A stretch of DNA of 64,000 nucleotides, from contig CATKHK010000099.1 in the NCBI GenBank assembly GCA_949751835.1, positions 87,950 through 151,949 on the forward strand, given 5' to 3'. Source of the stretch: Blepharisma japonicum. Its lineage: Eukaryota > Ciliophora > Heterotrichea > Heterotrichida > Blepharismidae. The translations under genes and the position numbers were made by a program. The notes below the pieces were generated by a model. It was not told the origin of the DNA. It ran no database searches and saw only the letters and a list, made by a program, of their open reading frames with translations. Shown here in pieces: positions 20,889-31,833 of the stretch (position 1 is its first letter; each line of letters starts with the position of its first letter).

Positions 20889-22478
20889 ATGTTATCGTTG
20901 AATGTATTTCAAGTTATTTGTGAATTCTTAACCTACAAGGAGCTCGCTATGCTTGCTCAAACATGCAAAAAATACCGAAAAATAGCTGATTCTGACAAAT
21001 TATGGAAAAATGAAGCTGTGAGACTTTTTTTAAGTGAGCTCGATTTATATCAGATTTATGATGAGTTTATTATATATCCAAAACTAGCCAAACACGATAA
21101 TGAATTCTCAGGCTCACAGTGGAAAATTTTAGTAAAAAATCAATTTGAAATTAAATATAGCTGGAAACAGCTTGAAGGGCAAATTTTGAGCAAAAACGAT
21201 ATAGATGAACTTTACTGAAACTTATCAGAAGAGCTCAAAAATCCAACACCTCCAATTCCAAGCTTAAAAGCTGAATATTTCCCTTCAAACTATCAAGATC
21301 TCCTTGGAAATTCTCTATTTTTCGATCCTAATGAAAAAAGCTCCAATCAAGGGATTCTTCAAATTTTCAATTCAAATTTCCAAGGGTTCTGTGCTGAATT
21401 TACCTCAAAATCCCATATCAGTATGCTAATTAATGCAGTCTATAGCACCTGGAGCCCTGATATGGAGCTAGAAAGCTACCCTTGGATTATGAAATTTTAT
21501 TCATTACTTTATCAGATGATATCAATAAATTGCAAATTTTCCTATAACAAAATCATTTGCTACTCTGGAGAAAATCTTTTAGATGAATATATGCTGAGAT
21601 GGTCAGCATTTTCTGTGTCCATGCAGAATTTATCTGAGTTTCTCAGACCTTTTACTGACATGATCAATTACATCAGAAATGAAAAAATTAAGGCGAATTT
21701 AAAACCAAAGGAATTTAAACTGCATATTTTGATGAACAAAATATGGAAAGAAGAAGTTTTTGAAAAAATTCAAGCAGAATTAAGTGAAAATATCATGAAA
21801 TTGTGGAGAAAAATCAGAAGCTCTGACAGTGATTCTGGATTAAATCTGCTGATAAAAAGTATGGACTGCATCATAGATCATAGCATGGATGAGAGAAATT
21901 TGCTTTTTAAAAACCACACACATCTGTTTAAAGCAAAGCCATATAAATTTATCCATAATCAAGCTATAGAAGAAACTAAAAAATACTATGAAAGCTTGAA
22001 TTTTTCAAACGAAAGTTTAAGAACAATTATCGATAGAGATATTAGGATCGTAAAATTAGCTTTCCTTCCTATTACACAAAAAGCTATTGAAGAGCTAGCT
22101 TATAGCAAAATCCAGCAAAGCATAGCTTCTCAAATAAGCAAAGAATTCTCTCGGTTTTCAATAGCGAAAATATACTCATGCAATGAACAAATTCTTAACG
22201 AATATGTATATAGTCCAATTGGCTTGTTCCTATTTCATCAAGAAAAATCAGTCTCCAAAGTCAGGTCTTTTATTTCTTATGGATTATCGAAGGAGTCTTA
22301 TCTTAATTTGTTCAGAATTTATAATGATGGCTTTGGAAAAATTTCGATGATATATGAAAATCAAGACCAAGAAATAGAACTTAAGGCTAAAAAGTGTGGG
22401 TTTTCATCTGAGGGCTCCAGATGTAGTCCTACTATTGAATTAGAGAATTGAATTTTAGAAAATATCGCCATAATATAG
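20889..22478 (+). CDS. F-box-like protein
   Basis: 529 residues from ATG at 20889 to TAG at 22476-22478, reading TGA at 21216 and 22449 as Trp. The first 45 residues look like an F-box (VFQVICEFLTYKELAML, then CKKYRKIADSDKLWKNE), which (known) binds Skp1 in SCF ubiquitin ligases. The remainder is helical with no repeats I can name; it presumably holds the substrate-binding part. The C-terminal 9 residues after the second TGA are short, so the end is slightly less certain than the rest. Confidence 0.75.
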
Positions 22479-22771
22479 GTTATATTAGATCGCGTTTTCT
22501 ATTCATAATTAAATAAATTTTTTATTTAAATCTTTCTATAAAAGCCCTTTTATATTAAGGAATTTTATTATAAAAGCTATAATTTTAAGCAAAGATTGAT
22601 ATCTATCAAGGAGTTTTTACTTTTCTTTATTTAAATGTATAAAATTTCATTATGATTTTCTTTAATAGGCTAAAAAAACTAAACTGATTCTATGTGCTTT
22701 ATTTTATTTTTAGAACTTAGCAGAGTTATTTTATCAAAACTATCCTTTTTTAAGCTCCATCTAATATAAAA

Positions 22772-23308
22772 ATGAAAGGCAACGTTATCATCGAAAATTT
22801 ATCAGGATGGAGAGATTGGCAGAGCAGCATGAATAAGCACAAAACGCATGTAAAACAAATACTAAGCTCATCGTCAAGAATTGACAATGGAAAACCTAAA
22901 GGTTTTCCAATGCATTCACAAATGGCATCAACAAGAGAGTTTTATGCTCATGGTAATGATAATTCAGAGCGAAAAAATGAAATTCAAAAATCCAATGAGA
23001 GATTTTTAGAAAGGCTTCTTGACGTGACATCTTCTGTGCAAGTTTCTCAGTCTGATGAAAAAAACATCAAAAAATATAAAGAAAGATGCAAAAAAGAAGT
23101 CGATAAGAAAAGGGAAAAAGATAATTTAGAAATTTATAAAAGGATTAGCCATGCTTCGAGCTCTTTGAATTTTACGAAATTTGAGAAAGATTTTAATAAA
23201 AGCAAGGAATATTCAAAATTAAGGACGAGAAAAAATTTCTCGAAATTTCCGGCTTTAGGGAAGAATGGTGGGAGTAATTCAAGCAAAGAACTAATAAGTA
23301 ATTTATAA
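22772..23308 (+). CDS. basic protein resembling the CFAP97/Hemingway domain family
   Basis: 178 residues, very basic. Two helical blocks, EIQKSNERFLERLLDVTSS (about 70-90) and NLEIYKRISHASSSLNFTKF (about 120-140), recall the paired (E/D)N..LL.R(I/L) helices of the CFAP97/KIAA1430 domain found in ciliary proteins. The resemblance is by eye and loose; the fallback call is hypothetical basic protein. No membrane segment. Confidence 0.6.
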   Translation: MKGNVIIENLSGWRDWQSSMNKHKTHVKQILSSSSRIDNGKPKGFPMHSQMASTREFYAHGNDNSERKNEIQKSNERFLERLLDVTSSVQVSQSDEKNIKKYKERCKKEVDKKREKDNLEIYKRISHASSSLNFTKFEKDFNKSKEYSKLRTRKNFSKFPALGKNGGSNSSKELISNL

Positions 23309-23769
23309 GAGTATAAATAAGAAAATTGTAATAAAGAATTGACTTGAAAATCTTTAGGGATCACATAACTTACTGTTAAACTTATTAAATTGCCATTTAA
23401 AAAAAAATAGCAAAATATGATTTGTATTAATATTTTATTAGCAATCGAGAATACAAAAATAGAGATTTTAGATGAATTTATTATAAAAATCAAAAAAACA
23501 ATTTTTCATTCCATTTTAAAAATAATTTGCTAATAAAAGCAAATTTACCTCTCGAAAATTAATTAATAAAATACTGCCATAGGTTTTAGGTATTTTATTA
23601 TCCAATATATATTATTCAAATCAATCGAAAAATCAAAATATTATCGCTTCATCAAGCAATCAATCTCGCTTAATTTTTCTGAGATTCTTTTAAATACTTA
23701 TTCAATATTTTATAATAGAAAAATGATTCCATTACCAGTTCTATCCTTACTAATTCCATAATCAAAATA
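23309..23769. other. intergenic, no gene seen
   Basis: About 460 bases of AT-rich DNA before the Na+/H+ exchanger. Open frames here on the minus strand are low-complexity shadows. Confidence 0.5.
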
Positions 23770-25323
23770 ATGGTGGACTTACTTTTATTCGAAATCTTTC
23801 TTTGCCTGCTTTTTGTCTCAGTTTTCCTGATCCTAGGTACATATCTTCCAAAATGGGGTGTAATCATTATTTAGTTTTGGTTTATCCATGAGTCTGGCAT
23901 CGTTATCATAATAGGTATCGCTATTGGAGCAATTATGGGAGCAGTAAATTTTATATAGGCATGAACAAGTCCATCAGAATTCGACGAAGGAATTTTCTTT
24001 AATTTCATGCTTCCTTTCTTGATTTTGAACGCAGGCTACAATTTGAAGCGTAAAAGATTTTTCAAAAATATTGGCCCGATTTTCCTTTTTGGAATTGGTG
24101 GAACATTAACAGCTTTTATTGTCATTGGACTTGAAGCTTATCTTTTCAGTGAGATGGGTCTTATTATTAAGGATGGAAAAACTTATCATATACCTCTACA
24201 AGATGGGTTATTGATAGGTGCTGTCTTGTCTTCCACAGATATTGTTTGTACTCTAGCTATGGTAAAAGAAGACAAAACACCTAAATTATTTAGCATTTTA
24301 TTAGGAGAATCTGTGAGTAATGATGCTATTGGGATTTTATTAGTGCAAACACTAAGTAGCATGGATTTAAGCAATATTGGCGCTGCAGAATTTGGTATAT
24401 TTATTGGGAAATTTTTATATAATTGCTTCACAAGCACCATATGTGGGTCAATATTCGGAGTTGTCACAACATATATGACAAGGCGCTTCAAATCCCTAAG
24501 AGACGACCCTAGTAAAATGATCGGACTATTTTTATATATTTCATGGATCGGCTATACAGTCGCTGAACTACTCGGAATTTCAGGAGTTATTTGTATTTTG
24601 GTCGCTTCAATTATTTCAGGACATTATTCCTTCTATAACATGACTCCAAGCTCCAGAATTGCTTGCACTGAATTCATGCATTTCATAGGAGACGCCGCAG
24701 AAGCTTTAATTTTCGCTTATTTAGGTTTGACAACCTTAAGCTACGATGTCTTCAGTGTATCATGGGTTTATTTGTTTTTTATGATTATTGGTGTGCTGAT
24801 TGCAAGATTCTGCGGGACATTTGGGCTAAGCTTCCTTGCAAGGTTCATATCAAGAGGCAAACATAAACTAACTATTAAACAGTTAGCAGTCTGTTGGATG
24901 GGTGGAATTATCAGAGGTGCAGTCAGTTTTGCCCTTGTCCTGACTTTGGATGGTGAAAATGAAAAAATCATGAAAATGACTGTTTTAGCTTTGGTTATTG
25001 TAACTACATTGGTATTTGGGGTTGTTTTACCGTTGTGGGTATGGTGGGTTGATCCAAAAGAAGAAGACGTTGTGACTGTAGACGCACAGCAAGTCCTTGG
25101 AGACTTGGCAGTTGGGCATAACAGAATTGTGATCACTAAAGCGGACTCTGAAGAAAGAGGATGGTTTCATAGAACTTGGAGGAATTTTGATAATAAATAT
25201 ATCAAGCCATTTTTGATAGACCCAGTTGCATTAGAAGAAGCAAGAAAAATTAAAGCAACAATTAAGTCATTAGGAAGGTCATCAGTGGGATCTGGTGGAG
25301 AAGTACATGAAGAACATCATTAG
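23770..25323 (+). CDS. Na+/H+ exchanger (CPA1/NHE family)
   Basis: 507 residues after removal of two 15-nt introns: 23860-23874 (GTAATCATTATTTAG) and 23944-23958 (GTAAATTTTATATAG), both with in-frame stops. They join the first helix to WFIHESGIVIIIGIAIGA and then, through a TGA Trp, to FDEGIFFNFMLPFLILNAGYN, as in NHE proteins. About 11-12 hydrophobic helices; the ion-binding motif GESVSNDA at about 170; a late GGIIRGAVSFAL motif. The C-terminal tail is short (about 80 residues) and ends in HEEHH. Exchanges cytosolic protons for sodium at the plasma membrane or an endomembrane; organelle versus surface cannot be told. Confidence 0.93.
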
Positions 25324-25424
25324 ATAGAATTTAAATAGAAATTATAGGAATTTATATGAATTTATATGAAAAATTAAAAAAAAATAATTTCCTGGTTTCT
25401 TGATATAATTTTAATACAAAAATA
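25324..25424. other. convergent 3' spacer
   Basis: About 100 bases between the stops of two convergent genes, AT-rich; both transcripts must end here or overlap. Confidence 0.5.
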
Positions 25425-27527
25425 CTATTTAATCTTCGGATGAAGAGGTGGAAGCTTACAGGCTATATTTGGAGTATTTTCTAATAATTTTACAGCTTTT
25501 AGAAGCTTGGAATCTAAAGCTTCTACGTTTTCAGTTATACTCTGCATAAAATTTACAAAAATTTCTTTTTTTACATCAAAATTACTAAAATTCATTGTGT
25601 CTCCCAGCATAGGTGTCGCATCCCCGCTGAGTGTTCTTCGCCTTTTTATTTTTTTTGTTCCTGCTAATTGATTTAAAGTATTTTCTTTTCGTAATTCTAC
25701 AACATCAAGTAAGTCTATAATATCTTTTCGGGCTTCAATATTTTTTTTATATCTTTCATCTGCGATTTTTATTATTTCTTGGGCAACTTTTGGGTATTGT
25801 TTCAGCATCATGTCGAAAATAACTTTTTTCATGACTAATAATACGCAGTATTTTACACTCATAACTGAAAACTCTCGAGGATAGTGTGACAGTAGCTCTA
25901 TTTCTCCAAAATAAGAACCATCTACCATAGTTTTGAAAGTAAAATGCTTTGGGCCATATACATAGCACACTCTTCCTTCCACAATAAAATACATATTGTC
26001 TGCATAGTCGTTTTTTTTATATATAACTTCACGCTCTTGAAATTCAAGTCTTGTCAAGCGAGGGACAATATCAGCAATTAAAGCTTCATCTTTTTTTTTA
26101 AAAAAATGAACTTTCTCGATTGCATTATCAAACATTGCTTTTCCTATTTCATGCCTAAGGTTTTTTGGAATTGTTGCAATCAAATTCGATCTTTCTTTGT
26201 CATCTAATGTAAGCTCACGTAAATATTCTTTAGCTTTCTTAGTGACTTGTTTTGTGAGATATTTTGGCAATTTTATATCATCAGCAAATAATTCAATGTG
26301 CCGCAATTTTGTTTTAACTAAAGCACCTTTTTCGTCTAAGCTTGATAAAGCACTAGCTAAAGTTCCCATAGAAAAAGAAAATGAGCTGATCCCAAATAGC
26401 ATTCAAAACATTGTGATTAATATTTCATTTTCTGTGCGTGGGCTTATATCTCCAAACCCTACGGTAGCAAGAGTGGTCACAGCTCAATAAATACTGGCTA
26501 AATAAATCCTAGAGTCTGGATAATCAATTAAACCATTTCTAACAATCCAGGTATTAGGGTTATAAGAGTCTAATTTTGCTGAAAAAATCCATATACAAGC
26601 TATAAAATGTGTCATTATAGCTACTATCATAAATAACCCCAAAATTCTTGCCCCTTGGTAATTATCAAGAAAATTATCCAATTTTTCAGAGCCAGTTAAA
26701 CTCTTTACTATAGAAGCCAATTTTTTAGCTCTAACAATTTTGGTTAATTTTGTCATTCGTAAAAGTCTCATAAATCTATTAGCACCTGACGCTGAGCCTA
26801 AAGAAAGTAGATAAAACGGGAATATTGAAATTAAATCAATAATAAGCATTCCTTTTAAATAGTCTTTAAATATTGCAAGACGTGAGGTCTTTAGTTTCCC
26901 TCTTGAGTCATAAATAGCTGTATTTAAATTTACTAATACATCACACAGAAAAAATAAGTCGCATGACATATTTATTCAAAATCACCTGCTTCCTATAGTT
27001 TCATTTATGAATGCGACTTCTAATGGCACTACAGTGAATGTGTAAATCAAAAATAAAAGTAATAGGGTGTTTCATATTTGCTTGAATTTTGAGCTAGGAT
27101 GGAAAACTTTGTTTTTTATTTTAATTTCAATTGATTTTTCTAATTCGTTTATTGTAGACTTAGACTTAAGCAGGGTTGAAATGTTACTTTTGCATGAACT
27201 ATATGAGATTAATGAACTTGGTTTTGCTCCATAAAGTCTGATATCATCTACCATGGATTTTCAAAGTAAAACCCCTCTTATCTTTATTAAAGCTTTTCTA
27301 AACATTGCTTGTGTTCACTCATTTTTAACATGACGAGTTTTATAATATTCTTTTCTTCGGCTAGTAAGGCTTTCATCATGATCTTCATTTCGCGATGCAT
27401 TTGCATTTGTAAGTATATCAAAACTGTCTACTGAGCCATATGAGTTGTTATTTGTCCTTGGCTGTGTTTTTCATGCTCTTTTCTTAGCATAGTAATCTTG
27501 GTATTCATCTTCAAAATTAAAACTCAT
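25425..27527 (-). CDS. cyclic-nucleotide-binding-domain K+ channel (EAG/CNG/HCN-like)
   Basis: 700 residues in one frame from the ATG at 27527 to TAG, crossing several Trp TGA codons (for example before AVTTLATVGFGD). Soluble N-terminus about 1-155; six helices about 160-390, with S4-like MRLLRMTKLTKIVRAKK; selectivity filter TVGFGDI near 358, the K+ type GFGD; C-linker; cyclic nucleotide-binding fold about 490-600 (NMYFIVEGRVCYVYG, YFGEIELLSHYPREFSV). Whether cyclic nucleotides bind is uncertain, as only part of the phosphate cassette (GE...PRE) matches. Convergent with the exchanger gene. Confidence 0.92.
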
Positions 27528-27741
27528 AAATGTTATGGTCTAATAAAAAATAAAACAAGAAAAAACTCTAAATAATGATAAGAATTATTTTATTTTGCTA
27601 TGGATTTATCAAATCTAAGTATATTCTATTATTTTTATAAAAAGAAATAATAATAATTTTTTTATTAGGAATTAAGGTAAAAATATATCTTATCAGATCA
27701 TCTTTGAATTTTTAATAAAATAAATTCAATTATTCTTAAAA

Positions 27742-29283
27742 TTAAAGTCTCATTAATAATTCCATCATCAAACGTGGCTCAGCTTCAAGTTCTTGAAACG
27801 AAGTATTTCGCTTGACATCTTTGAAGTTCAAGCATATATAATCCATACATATTTCTTTTAAAGAATTCGCTCTATGGTAATAAGCAACTCTCAAAATAGG
27901 AACAACATTCTCATTTGTAATATTTTTCCTTATATTGTCTTGGCATAATGCTTTAAGCCTGTCTATCATAAATCTCTCTGCAGCTACCATGACTGATATG
28001 CATATATCGACACTCATAGGCCGAATTGTATCTGTATGCAAATATTGCAAAATTTCTTCAAAAACCTCGTATTGGATATCATCAATATGGACAAGAGGAT
28101 CAGTCTGTTCTCTCATGCCTCCAAAGAAAAGGGCATTAAAGTGTTCACTTCTGGCAGCTAAAAGTGATCTATTTGCTTTAATTTCTTTGTCTTCGACAAT
28201 AAAAGTAACATCACTGAAACAAGGATGGTTTATCATGTTTCTTATATCGCTAAAAAAACTTGATGGAGGAATGGCAACCATTTCAAATTGAAATTCATAA
28301 AAATCATTCAACACCAAATTTCCATTATATCCTCCAAACGCAAACATAGTATGACTGTACACTTGGGCCACCAGACTTGATCTTCCAGTTGGAGGATCTT
28401 CCACAACTAAGCAACTTCAGCGTTTTTTATTAAAATCGAATTGATATAAATCTTGCAGCCTTTCTATACCATTATACCCTCCAAATAAATACATACAATC
28501 TCCATACACAACAGATGAGTGAAAATACCTTGGTGAAGGTGACGGCCCTGTAAATTGTACAGGCTTTCAAGCTTTTTCTTCTAAATCAAATTCATAGAAA
28601 TCATTCATCCTATGTACACCATCATAGCCTCCAAATAAATAAACACTTTTTCCATATGAAACCCATGAAGGGCAACTTCTTACGCTTGGAGAAGCCCCTT
28701 TTATATCAAGTTTTGTCCATTTCATTTTTAAGAAGTTGTATTCGTGCATGTCATTTAGCCAATTTGATCCATCATAGCCTCCAAAAACTAAAAAAGTATC
28801 TTTTCATGCTGCACTCACATAGCCAAATCTAGTTGATGGAGGACTTCCTTCTTTTGCTATAACTGGAGTCCAAGTAAAAGAATCTAAATAATCTTTACGT
28901 AGATCCAAACGGTGAAAATCATTAAGCCAAAAACATCCTGAGTAACCACCAAATATATACATTCCACCCTTATATAAGACTGCACCATTATTTTCTCTAC
29001 CAGCTGGTGATGTTCCATAAGTATCTAATCGATGCCAACTCTTTTCACAGAAATTGTACTTCCAAAGGTCGTCTAAACGGCCGTTTCCTCCATATCCACC
29101 AAATATATATAAAGAGTCTTCATAAACTACGCTTGCAGCTCCACTTCGAGGCCCAGGCCGAGCACCATTTTCATATACAATCTGTTTCCACTTATAAGCT
29201 TGATTATTTTCTAATAAAGAATGTCCAGCAGCACCTGATGGATCGTTGTGGTAGGATCTGGAAGGATCTTCATACGCTTGCAT
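27742..29283 (-). CDS. kelch-BTB protein (LZTR1-like layout)
   Basis: 513 residues in one frame with TGA Trp codons at three kelch blade ends. Six kelch repeats with FGGY followed by ND(F/M/L) fill about 30-300 (for example YIFGGYGGNGRLDDLW, YLFGGYDGVHRMNDFYEF). A BTB domain follows at about 325-425 (CFSDVTFIVEDKEIKANRSL) and a BACK-like helical tail. Kelch before BTB is the order of LZTR1/RABL-type adaptors of Cullin-3 ligases (known), unlike the BTB-first KLHL family. Substrate unknown. Confidence 0.92.
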
Positions 29284-29588
29284 TTTGATAATTTATTATT
29301 TAATTTTGGAATATTAAAGTTGCATTATTTGAATAAATTAATTTTTAATTATTGGATAATTTAGTTTTTAGTATAAGACTTACAAAATTTTAATTTACAT
29401 AGATTAATACAATTTTAATAATTTTTCCTTCAATATATTTAAAAAATAAAATTTTGCGTTGAGCCTTATGGTTTTTATTTTAAAAGTAAAGAAATTTTCT
29501 TATGTGGTCAACATTTCTTAGCATAGATTAAATTTGATTAATAATTTTTTTTATTTAACTATACCTTGAAGTATAAACACCTGCCTGT
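29284..29588. other. intergenic, nothing recognised
   Basis: 305 bases, AT-rich, between two minus-strand genes. Confidence 0.5.
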
Positions 29589-30008
29589 TTAAGGCTGATA
29601 TACATTAATTACATCAATAACTGCTCCTTGCTTTATTTTATAGCTGTTTAATAGACATTTGTCCTCTAAAACTCTTCCATTTAAAAACATATGAATATCA
29701 TCCATTCCTAGAATTGCTTTAGCTTTGGTTCTTAAGGTACTTACTTTTTCTCCAGCAAGAATTTGAACTTCTTCTTTCCTGCCATCGACTGATTCAAAAA
29801 ACATGATCATCAGCTCATTTGGGCCAATTTCAGTAACTTTATCATCATATTTACTAAAATAGCAAGAAGTATTGCCATCTTCATGTAAAATCTCTATATT
29901 ACTGATGTCAAGCTTCAACATCTCTTCCATAGTCAATCTTTTGGGTTTGTCTGATCTTGATGCGGGCTTTTCAGACTTTTTTGTTAGCACTTTTAGGCAA
30001 TTCCCCAT
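29589..30008 (-). CDS. ubiquitin-like-domain protein, probably N-myristoylated
   Basis: 139 residues starting MGNCLKVL, an acylation motif. About 65-137 reads as a ubiquitin-like fold (IMFFESVDGRKEEVQILAG, VSTLRTKAKAILG, MFLNGRVLEDKCLLNSYKI). There is no C-terminal Gly-Gly, so it is not a conjugated modifier. It is a second membrane-anchored ubiquitin-like protein in the window besides the UBTD-like gene. Leader AGTAAATAAAT resembles those of other genes here. Confidence 0.82.
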   Translation of the reverse strand: MGNCLKVLTKKSEKPASRSDKPKRLTMEEMLKLDISNIEILHEDGNTSCYFSKYDDKVTEIGPNELMIMFFESVDGRKEEVQILAGEKVSTLRTKAKAILGMDDIHMFLNGRVLEDKCLLNSYKIKQGAVIDVINVYQP

Positions 30009-30382
30009 ATTTATTTACTGATAACTATTGTTTCTCCTCTTTATGATGAGCTTAATGGATTATTCTAGAATAGGGATTCACTGTAATTTCAAAATTTAAA
30101 TTGAAAACAAACGCTGACAGTATAAATTAGTCAAGCTAAAATTATAAGAAAAAGCAAAGTTTGTCTTATAGAGAATAATCGCTATTTCATCAATAATTAA
30201 TAATTAAGTCTTTAGAAAATAAAAAAAAATTGCATGATCTCAAACAAGCAAGAGCTGCAAGCTATGCATTTGTTTTCAAATTCAATTTTGAAATCATATA
30301 GCATGCTCAGAGTTAATAACTTTAAAGAAACTTAAAATTACATTTTTTATGACTAAATAAATTTAGTTATATATACCTACAC
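30009..30382. other. intergenic, nothing recognised
   Basis: 374 bases, AT-rich. No frame or repeat stands out. Confidence 0.5.
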
Positions 30383-30973
30383 TTACATAAGAATCTTTTC
30401 TCTCAAAACGTGCTTAGCTTTTTCATTGCTGATCAGATTTCTGTTTAAGTTTTCGTTTTTATATTGCCATTTTTGGTATAACCACTCAATTTGATCACTC
30501 ATTGGTGATGGCAAAAATGAGAGTTTTTCACTTCTATTTTCTTTATCAGTGCTTTCATTGAAGAATTCATTGAAAATATTGTGATTTTCAGTTTTACTGA
30601 AAATTTCTTTAGCAAAGTCTATGACTTGGACGTTTTCAATTTCTTCATCTAAAGATATGCAAGTACTTGCCTTAAAACTATCATGCTGACTATCATATAA
30701 ATTAGGTTTTTTTTCATTTTTAATGCTCGGCTGAATAATGCTAGCTGAGCTTGTTCTCCTATGAGTAAAATCCAACTTATTTTTAATTGATACTGCTTTC
30801 TCGCGATTTGTCGGCGATAAAGTCCTTATTAATTGAAATACACCTACATCTTTTATTTTGCTTTTATCGCTATTCAATTTTTTTCCCGATTTTCCTTTTT
30901 TGCCTTTTGGACAATTATTTTTTAAATTTAAAATTTTTCCATTGTGTTTCTCAGTTTTCTTGATCTCCATCAT
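30383..30973 (-). CDS. hypothetical basic protein
   Basis: 196 residues (or 195 from the second Met). Lys/Ser/Asn-rich N-terminus (KKGKSGKK), then a more ordered C-terminus (PMSDQIEWLYQKWQYKNENL) ending in a helix. Not recognised; divergently arranged with the mitochondrial ribosomal protein gene (78 nt apart). Confidence 0.7.
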   Translation of the reverse strand: MMEIKKTEKHNGKILNLKNNCPKGKKGKSGKKLNSDKSKIKDVGVFQLIRTLSPTNREKAVSIKNKLDFTHRRTSSASIIQPSIKNEKKPNLYDSQHDSFKASTCISLDEEIENVQVIDFAKEIFSKTENHNIFNEFFNESTDKENRSEKLSFLPSPMSDQIEWLYQKWQYKNENLNRNLISNEKAKHVLREKILM

Positions 30974-31051
30974 TATATAATTATTTAACTACACATTTAA
31001 CGATTTTAGCTTTCCATTTTATTTATTTCCTTAGAACTATGGAATTAATAA

Positions 31052-31723
31052 ATGCTTAAAGTCATTACTCGAGCATTTTTCTTTTCAATGCCAAAAGTTG
31101 CCCCAGGTCCAGAATACCAAGCGAAAATGGACGAACTTTCACAAAAATACAACAAAATATTTACAATTGAAGAACAAGAACGATTGAGGAAGCAAAAATC
31201 TGCATTATCCCCAGAACAGATTGAAAAGATTGACATAGTCCTTAGCCAGATGTTGACTATGTCTGTTTCTGAGATGAAAGTATTGAGATATAACATCAGC
31301 AAAGCCAAAGGATCAGAATACTCCTGGCCTATTTTTGAAAGAACTAATAAACCACAATTGGGATATAATTTAGCTCAAGGACCATTAGGGGAATTAGGCT
31401 TTGCAGAAAAACCAGCTGAATTTATAGAACAAATTGTATTTTCTGCACCTACAGAAAAGGTAGAAACAACCCAAAAAGTTGAAGAGAAAAAGGTAGAAAA
31501 AGATATTTTTAATTTGGTATTAAAAGGCTTTGACCCTGCAACCAAAGTTAAGCTTATTAAGCAAGTTAAAGATATGCTCGGATTAGGCTTAAAAGAATCC
31601 AAAGAATTCGTGGAAAATGTAGCTAATGGCCCTGTGCTACTGTTCAAGAATGTGTCTAAAGAATCTCATAAAGAAATCGCTGAAAAATTAATAGCAAACG
31701 GAGGGATTATTGAGTTTCAGTAA
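31052..31723 (+). CDS. MRPL12: mitochondrial ribosomal protein bL12m (L7/L12)
   Basis: 223 residues. The first 12 (MLKVITRAFFFS) fit a mitochondrial targeting peptide. The C-terminal domain of L7/L12 is clear at about 150-223: FNLVLKGFDPATKVKLIKQV, GLGLKESKEFVE and the final NGGIIEFQ. The N-terminal part (about 15-75) is helical as expected of the dimerisation region, followed by a charged linker. Longer than bacterial L12 (about 120), usual for the organelle form. It forms the ribosomal stalk that recruits GTPase factors. Confidence 0.92.
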   Translation: MLKVITRAFFFSMPKVAPGPEYQAKMDELSQKYNKIFTIEEQERLRKQKSALSPEQIEKIDIVLSQMLTMSVSEMKVLRYNISKAKGSEYSWPIFERTNKPQLGYNLAQGPLGELGFAEKPAEFIEQIVFSAPTEKVETTQKVEEKKVEKDIFNLVLKGFDPATKVKLIKQVKDMLGLGLKESKEFVENVANGPVLLFKNVSKESHKEIAEKLIANGGIIEFQ

Positions 31724-31833
31724 ATATAACTTCAGCTGATTATTAAGATTTTAGTATTTAAATATTAATTATTAATTTCAAAAACGATGAAAAATCATTT
31801 TCACAATTAATACCACCCTATACACTTTTCTGT

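Noticed and set aside
23134-23493. 119-codon frame on the minus strand
   Set aside because: It overlaps the CFAP97-like gene end and an AT-rich spacer; hydrophobic low-complexity with no family.
26484-26969. A separate small channel gene
   Set aside because: It is one exon-free reading frame with the genes at 25425 and 27072 once TGA is read as Trp.
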